A stretch of 64,000 nucleotides of DNA from Argonema antarcticum A004/B2 (GTDB taxonomy: Bacteria; Cyanobacteriota; Cyanobacteriia; Cyanobacteriales; Aerosakkonemataceae), in NCBI RefSeq assembly GCF_023333585.1, contig NZ_JAIQZN010000023.1:20338-84337 (forward strand), read 5' to 3'. The notes below the pieces were generated by a model. That model worked only from the letters and a program-made list of their open reading frames with translations. It was not told the origin of the DNA and ran no database searches. Both the position numbers and the translations under genes were made by a program. Positions 59,791 to 64,000 of this stretch are shown here, in pieces (the stretch's first letter is position 1; every line of letters starts with the position of its first letter).

Positions 59791-62688
59791 ATGACTAATC
59801 CAAGCCTGATTCGATCGGTCCATAAAGTCAAAGGAAACGCACCCCTACTGCTGGATGACTCCCAGAAGGTTTGGGTAGTTCAATCTGGGACGCTGGCGCT
59901 GTTTGCCACCAGAGTTGAGGCGGGAGAACCGATAGGCGATCGCCGTTATTTGTTTAGTGTAAGTGCAGGCGAAGCATTGTTTGGCATTGCAGTGTCAGAA
60001 AAACTCAAAACTCCATATAGAATTCTGGCAGTGGCAATTGAAGAAACCGAACTTTTACAATTAGATATTGCCGATGTAGCCGCACAAGTAGCAACACTCG
60101 ATCTAGAAGTAATTTATTTATTAGAAAGTTGGATAAAACATTTAAGTCAACTGATTGCTGCCCTGGCTATATCAACCCCTGGCGCAAAAGTGCCAGTGTC
60201 AGGTTTGGCTAACAAGCAATTATCTCAAGGGCAAATACTACAGGCATCTTCCAAAGCAGTAACCTGGGTTCGCGTGATTAAAGGCAGTGCTGCTTGGATG
60301 GGGAAAGAAGAATTGATTCTAGATCCAAATTCCCTAAGTTTTCCTCTCGCTGCTTTGACGTGGTTGGAGGCAATTAAACCAGTTGACGTTCATATCAATA
60401 CAATAGAAAATACGGAAAAATTAACAAATAGTTTAGCGTTGTTTCATGCTTATGTCTGCTGGCATCTCCATACAGCATACGAACAGAAAACGGAGGCGGA
60501 ATTTCAGCAATTTCAGCAATTGCAACAGCTAAATATTCAGGTAACAGAAGGTGCTTTAGACTCGTTAGCTTCTGCTTTAAAGCGACAACCAGATACTTTA
60601 TTTTCTGAAGGAACGCCGCTGCTAATTGCTGCTGGGGCAGTGGCTAGGGCTGTGGGGATAACAATTCGATTGCCAGCACAATCGGAAAAGTTATCTCTAA
60701 GAGATCCAGTAGAAGCGTTGGCTATATCTTCCCGAATTCGTACTCGTCGAGTCGTGCTAGTTGGTGATTGGTGGCGACAAGAACATGGCCCTTTGTTGGC
60801 GTTTACCCAAGATAATCGTCCAGTCGCTTTGTTAATCGATAAAAGCAAAGGTTATCGTTATGTTTTATTTGACCCGGAATTGCGTACTCGGACGCTAGTA
60901 AATGATGCGATCGCATCCACACTAGCACCAACAGCTTATATGTTTTATCGGCCTTTTCCACAAGCGATCGACAAGGCTTTTGAGGTGTTCCGCTTTGGGA
61001 TTAAAGGCTATGAAATAGACACGCTAAAACTGATGGCGGTGGGAATTATCGGCACGCTGCTAGGAATGGCAACTCCTCAAGCAACGGCGATTTTAATTAA
61101 TAACGCTATTCCTAACGGCGATCGTCTGCTGTTGTTACAAATTGCGCTAGGATTGTTAGCTGTATCCTTTGGCAAGACAATATTTAATCTGTATCAAGGT
61201 TTAATTGCTCTGCGCGTTTCTACCGGAATAAATATTACATTACAAACAGCAATTTGGGACAGAATGCTGAGATTGAGTCCGTCTTTAATTCGCCAATTCA
61301 CAACTGGCGATCTGTTGGTGCGGATTATGTCTGTCAGCCAGATATATAGCATTGTCAGCGGTGCAACTCAACGCACTTTGTTGACAGGAATATTTTCTCT
61401 GCTAAATCTAGGACTGATGTTTATTTATAGCGTACAGCTAACTTTGGTAGGATTGGGAGTTAGTTTTGTAGCTGTTATTTTAACAATAATTTCTAGTTTA
61501 ATCTTGTTACGCAAACAGCGGCGACAAGAGACACTCGCTGGGGAAATTCAGGGACTAACTGTGCAACTAATTAATGGTGTGCCAAAACTGCGAGTAGCGG
61601 TGGCGGAAGAACGGGCGTTTGCGGCTTGGGCGAAAAACTACAGCGAACAAAATCAACTTAATCTAGAAATTATCCAAATTAGTGATATTGTTTCGGTTTT
61701 AAATGAGTTACTGTCTTTAACCAGTTCTATTTTGCTTTATTGGTTTGGCTTTGCAGCAATTCAGAGTACACAAGCAGGAGAAGGCAATTTAACGCTAGGC
61801 ACTTTTTTGGCTTTCAGTTCTGCTTTTGGAACGTTTTTTGGGGGCGTAACTTCTCTGAGTAATACGCTGATTAATATTATAGAAATTGCGCCTTTGTGGG
61901 AGCGGGCGCAGCCAATTTTGCGGGGTAAGTTAGAATCTGATGAAGACAAAGCCGATCCGGGTTCTCTGAAGGGTCATGTAGTTTTAGATAATGCGGTCTT
62001 CCGCTATCGGGAGGATGGGCCACCGATCCTCGATCGCGTTAGTATTCATGCGGAACCGGGAGAATTTGTGGCGATTGTAGGCCCATCAGGGAGTGGAAAA
62101 TCAACGATTTTTCGATTGTTATTGGGTTTTGAGACTCCCCAGAGCGGGAAAATATATTACGACTCTCAAGATTTAGCTGGATTGGATTTACAGGCGGTAC
62201 GGCGACAGTTGGGAGTTGTGCTGCAAAACGGTCGAATGATGCAGGGCTCGATTTTTGATAACATCACCGGCGGGGCATTAGTATCGGTGGAGGAAGCTTG
62301 GGCGGCGGCGCGGATGGCTGGTTTGGCTGAAGATATCCAGCAAATGCCGATGGGGATGTATACTGTGGTGAGTGAGGGGGGCACCAATCTTTCCGGGGGT
62401 CAGCGACAGCGGCTTTTAATTGCCCGATCGCTTGTCCTCAAACCCCAGATTATCCTACTGGATGAAGCTACTAGCTTTCTGGATAACCGCACGCAAGCGA
62501 TCGTCACTGAAAGTTTAGAAAAGTTGAATGCTACCAGAATAGTAATTGCCCACCGCATCAGCACTATCCGTCACGCAGACCGAATTTACGCGATCGAAGG
62601 GGGCCGAGTTTTGCAGGTGGGTTCTTTTGATGAACTGGTTAAGCAGCCAGGACTATTTGCAAGACTGGTAGCGCGACAGTTAGACTAG
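59791..62688 (+). CDS. NHLM-type second ABC transporter subunit
   Basis: A 965-residue ABC protein that accompanies the C39-ABC in NHLM exporters. The N-terminal region (about 1-130) looks like a cyclic-nucleotide-binding jelly roll without its ligand motif (LFSVSAGEALFGIAVSEK). A linker region (about 190-400) of unknown role follows, then six membrane helices (about 405-690) and an ATPase domain: Walker A GPSGSGKST (about 763), signature NLSGGQRQRLLIARSL (about 865), Walker B IILLDEATSFLD, H-loop IVIAHRIST. It has no peptidase domain. It probably pairs as a heterodimer with the C39-ABC. Last gene of the trio. Confidence 0.92.
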   Translation: MTNPSLIRSVHKVKGNAPLLLDDSQKVWVVQSGTLALFATRVEAGEPIGDRRYLFSVSAGEALFGIAVSEKLKTPYRILAVAIEETELLQLDIADVAAQVATLDLEVIYLLESWIKHLSQLIAALAISTPGAKVPVSGLANKQLSQGQILQASSKAVTWVRVIKGSAAWMGKEELILDPNSLSFPLAALTWLEAIKPVDVHINTIENTEKLTNSLALFHAYVCWHLHTAYEQKTEAEFQQFQQLQQLNIQVTEGALDSLASALKRQPDTLFSEGTPLLIAAGAVARAVGITIRLPAQSEKLSLRDPVEALAISSRIRTRRVVLVGDWWRQEHGPLLAFTQDNRPVALLIDKSKGYRYVLFDPELRTRTLVNDAIASTLAPTAYMFYRPFPQAIDKAFEVFRFGIKGYEIDTLKLMAVGIIGTLLGMATPQATAILINNAIPNGDRLLLLQIALGLLAVSFGKTIFNLYQGLIALRVSTGINITLQTAIWDRMLRLSPSLIRQFTTGDLLVRIMSVSQIYSIVSGATQRTLLTGIFSLLNLGLMFIYSVQLTLVGLGVSFVAVILTIISSLILLRKQRRQETLAGEIQGLTVQLINGVPKLRVAVAEERAFAAWAKNYSEQNQLNLEIIQISDIVSVLNELLSLTSSILLYWFGFAAIQSTQAGEGNLTLGTFLAFSSAFGTFFGGVTSLSNTLINIIEIAPLWERAQPILRGKLESDEDKADPGSLKGHVVLDNAVFRYREDGPPILDRVSIHAEPGEFVAIVGPSGSGKSTIFRLLLGFETPQSGKIYYDSQDLAGLDLQAVRRQLGVVLQNGRMMQGSIFDNITGGALVSVEEAWAAARMAGLAEDIQQMPMGMYTVVSEGGTNLSGGQRQRLLIARSLVLKPQIILLDEATSFLDNRTQAIVTESLEKLNATRIVIAHRISTIRHADRIYAIEGGRVLQVGSFDELVKQPGLFARLVARQLD

Positions 62689-62708
62689 ATTGTATTTGTT
62701 TATCTGGG

Positions 62709-63440
62709 TCACTGCTTTGAGACTCGATATTCAACTACAGGTTCTTGGACAATGTTGTCCAATTTAAGGGTCTTTAATAGCTCTGCCCATTTAGCTGCTA
62801 CAGCTGCATCGTTAGGACGATCGCGACGTAACTCAGCTACGGTTGCAATAGCATCAGACCAGAAGTTATTGCCTGCATAAAGAGCCGCACGGTCTAAGGG
62901 ATTTGCATTTTTTAACTGACTGGCGATAGTGTCGGGGGTATTGACTCGTTGAATCGAACCATCCACGGAGATATCGGCTTCGCGATTGCCAGACGGAGGA
63001 ATAATGGCAAAATACCAACGGTAAGTCTTGCCAATTTCTAGGGATTTTATCTTACTGTTAGCAGAAAGGCTGACACCAATCACGCCGGAATCGCCATTAG
63101 TCACGAACGTTGTTTGGTCGATCGTCTCGCCTTTTTCATCGTTCAGTACAAACTCCACCATTTGTGGAGTCTGCGTTTTAGGAACATAGAAAAAGAATGT
63201 CGGATTTTCGGCTACGGTTAAACTCTGGTTATTTTCTGGAGCCAGCGCAACTAGAGGTTTTTCACTGAAACCCTGTTCTGGCCCGCGAGTGCCACCCCCA
63301 ACCCGCCGTCCTGGAATACCCATTCTCTCTTGAGATGAGTCTTGTGCCAGCACATGATTTGGCCAGCAGTATGAACCGAAAGTGAGTGTAGATGTCAAAC
63401 CGATGGCTGCAATAGCCTTATACAAGAGTATTCTAGGCAT
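62709..63440 (-). CDS. DUF928 secreted protein
   Basis: A 243-residue exported protein. The signal peptide ends near residue 32 (NHVLAQDSS). GIPGRRVGGGTRGPEQG is the opening motif of DUF928, followed by LVALAPENNQSLTVAENPTFFFYVP and the fibronectin-like strand YRWYFAIIPPSGNREADISVDG. The C-terminal part is helical (LDRAALYAGNNFWSDAIATVAELRRDRPND). DUF928 proteins are mostly cyanobacterial and often lie near CHAT-TPR or FHA-type genes, as here, but their job is unknown. Convergent with the second ABC gene, 20 bp apart. Confidence 0.9.
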   Translation of the reverse strand: MPRILLYKAIAAIGLTSTLTFGSYCWPNHVLAQDSSQERMGIPGRRVGGGTRGPEQGFSEKPLVALAPENNQSLTVAENPTFFFYVPKTQTPQMVEFVLNDEKGETIDQTTFVTNGDSGVIGVSLSANSKIKSLEIGKTYRWYFAIIPPSGNREADISVDGSIQRVNTPDTIASQLKNANPLDRAALYAGNNFWSDAIATVAELRRDRPNDAAVAAKWAELLKTLKLDNIVQEPVVEYRVSKQ

Positions 63441-64000
63441 ACGTTATAAACCAAATAAACCAAATCCTTATGTTGAGTATAAACATATAATCAAGGCAAT
63501 GACTTCGGTAAAAGTACCGATATTCTTATACGTACAAACCATCAGTACTTTGATTAAGAAATTGTGAAATTATTTAGTTATAAAGGTGGGAAAGGTGGGA
63601 AAAAGATTATGTTTAAAAATTTGATAAAATAAACATTAAGAAACTGCGAACACTTACCCTGCAAACCCTAGAGCAGCTTAGCTTTTTTCCCACTTTAGAT
63701 GGATGATACTTTCCTACTTTAATTTTAACAGACCAAAGTCTTCGTGGCCAGACACTTGGGTCGGTGTGCAAAAGCTCTCGGCGCGGGGACTTTCTCTCTA
63801 TTTGGTCTTGCTAAGGTGGGTTCTAAGCAACTATAGGAGTAGGCAATTATGGGAGGTAATCGGGTAAGTCGCCCCTCTCTTTTTTTAACTACTCGCCTTT
63901 CATCCCGCCGCTATAACTGTACCCAGTTTAGCGGCGGGATACTTCGGCAGGCTCAGTAACAGAAAGGCAGGGAGATTGTAGGCTTCGCCGTGCAGTTCGA
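63441..64000. other. Non-coding right edge with hairpin
   Basis: 560 bp without a credible gene. It contains AAAGGTGGG-type minor repeats (about 63583-63600) and a perfect 12-bp inverted repeat ATCCCGCCGCTA (63902-63913) / TAGCGGCGGGAT (63929-63940), preceded by a T-rich run and followed by ACTTCGGCAGGCTCAGTAAC. This may be the end of an IS200/IS605-like element or a REP, but no transposase is inside the window. Confidence 0.4.

Overview
The window is chromosomal DNA of a filamentous cyanobacterium, probably a non-heterocystous Oscillatoriales-type organism (Microcoleus, Oscillatoria or Phormidium-like). The signs are frequent GCGATCGC (HIP1) octamers, many 7-8 bp tandem repeats between genes (CAAAAGT, CCACTGA, ACTAATG and others), a hormogonium-polysaccharide (hps) pseudopilin operon, a cyAbrB-type regulator, GlgB, and ClC and MscS channels of cyanobacterial type. 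I found no tRNA, rRNA, CRISPR array or intact transposase gene. The genus-level guess is inference.

Layout. 0-5.3 kb: surface polysaccharide genes: a GT4 glycosyltransferase facing a four-gene minus-strand run of a sulfotransferase and three tandem GT2 paralogues. 5.5-8.1 kb: htpG and rpmB. 8.5-15.5 kb: hpsA-hpsB-hpsC-hpsD, a large surface protein plus three type IV pseudopilin-like proteins used for gliding and polysaccharide secretion. 15.6-20 kb: glgB, a GST, a small secreted protein and a small lipoprotein. 20.2-25.1 kb: an FtsL-like membrane protein, ftsI, and a convergent YyaL-type thioredoxin-domain protein. 25.6-32.5 kb: cobD, an Rrf2 regulator, a cyAbrB regulator, a ClC channel, a zinc-ribbon membrane protein and a GT39 glycosyltransferase. 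32.7-41.2 kb: signalling genes. These are a histidine kinase with an ethylene-receptor-like sensor, then a minus-strand run of degenerate nucleotide cyclase, cyclic-nucleotide-type MscS channel and phosphate-binding lipoprotein, then glutaminase and a ParA/MinD-like ATPase.

41.8-62.7 kb is the accessory part. Two paralogous precursors with Nif11/NHLP-type leaders end in a double-glycine motif at exactly residues 103-104. They carry unusually large, cysteine-poor cargo of 95 and 105 residues that align without gaps. The remnant of a third copy lies between them. They are followed by a two-partner-secretion exoprotein preceded by eight 33-bp repeats, a PD-(D/E)XK-like protein, a formylglycine-generating-enzyme homologue, an unknown helical protein with a PLP decarboxylase, a CHAT-TPR protein flanked by inverted copies of a dispersed repeat, and the full three-part NHLM exporter (HlyD-like protein, C39 peptidase-ABC, second ABC). 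The precursors and the exporter fit as substrate and secretion machine, but no recognised RiPP maturase is present. This suggests export of a protein-sized, possibly unmodified product. A DUF928 protein and hairpin-containing DNA close the window.

Several start codons were moved on Shine-Dalgarno or family evidence: hpsB, hpsD, glsA, the Rrf2 regulator, the small lipoprotein, the FtsL-like gene, ftsI, the nuclease-like gene and the second NHLP precursor (GTG at 43101).
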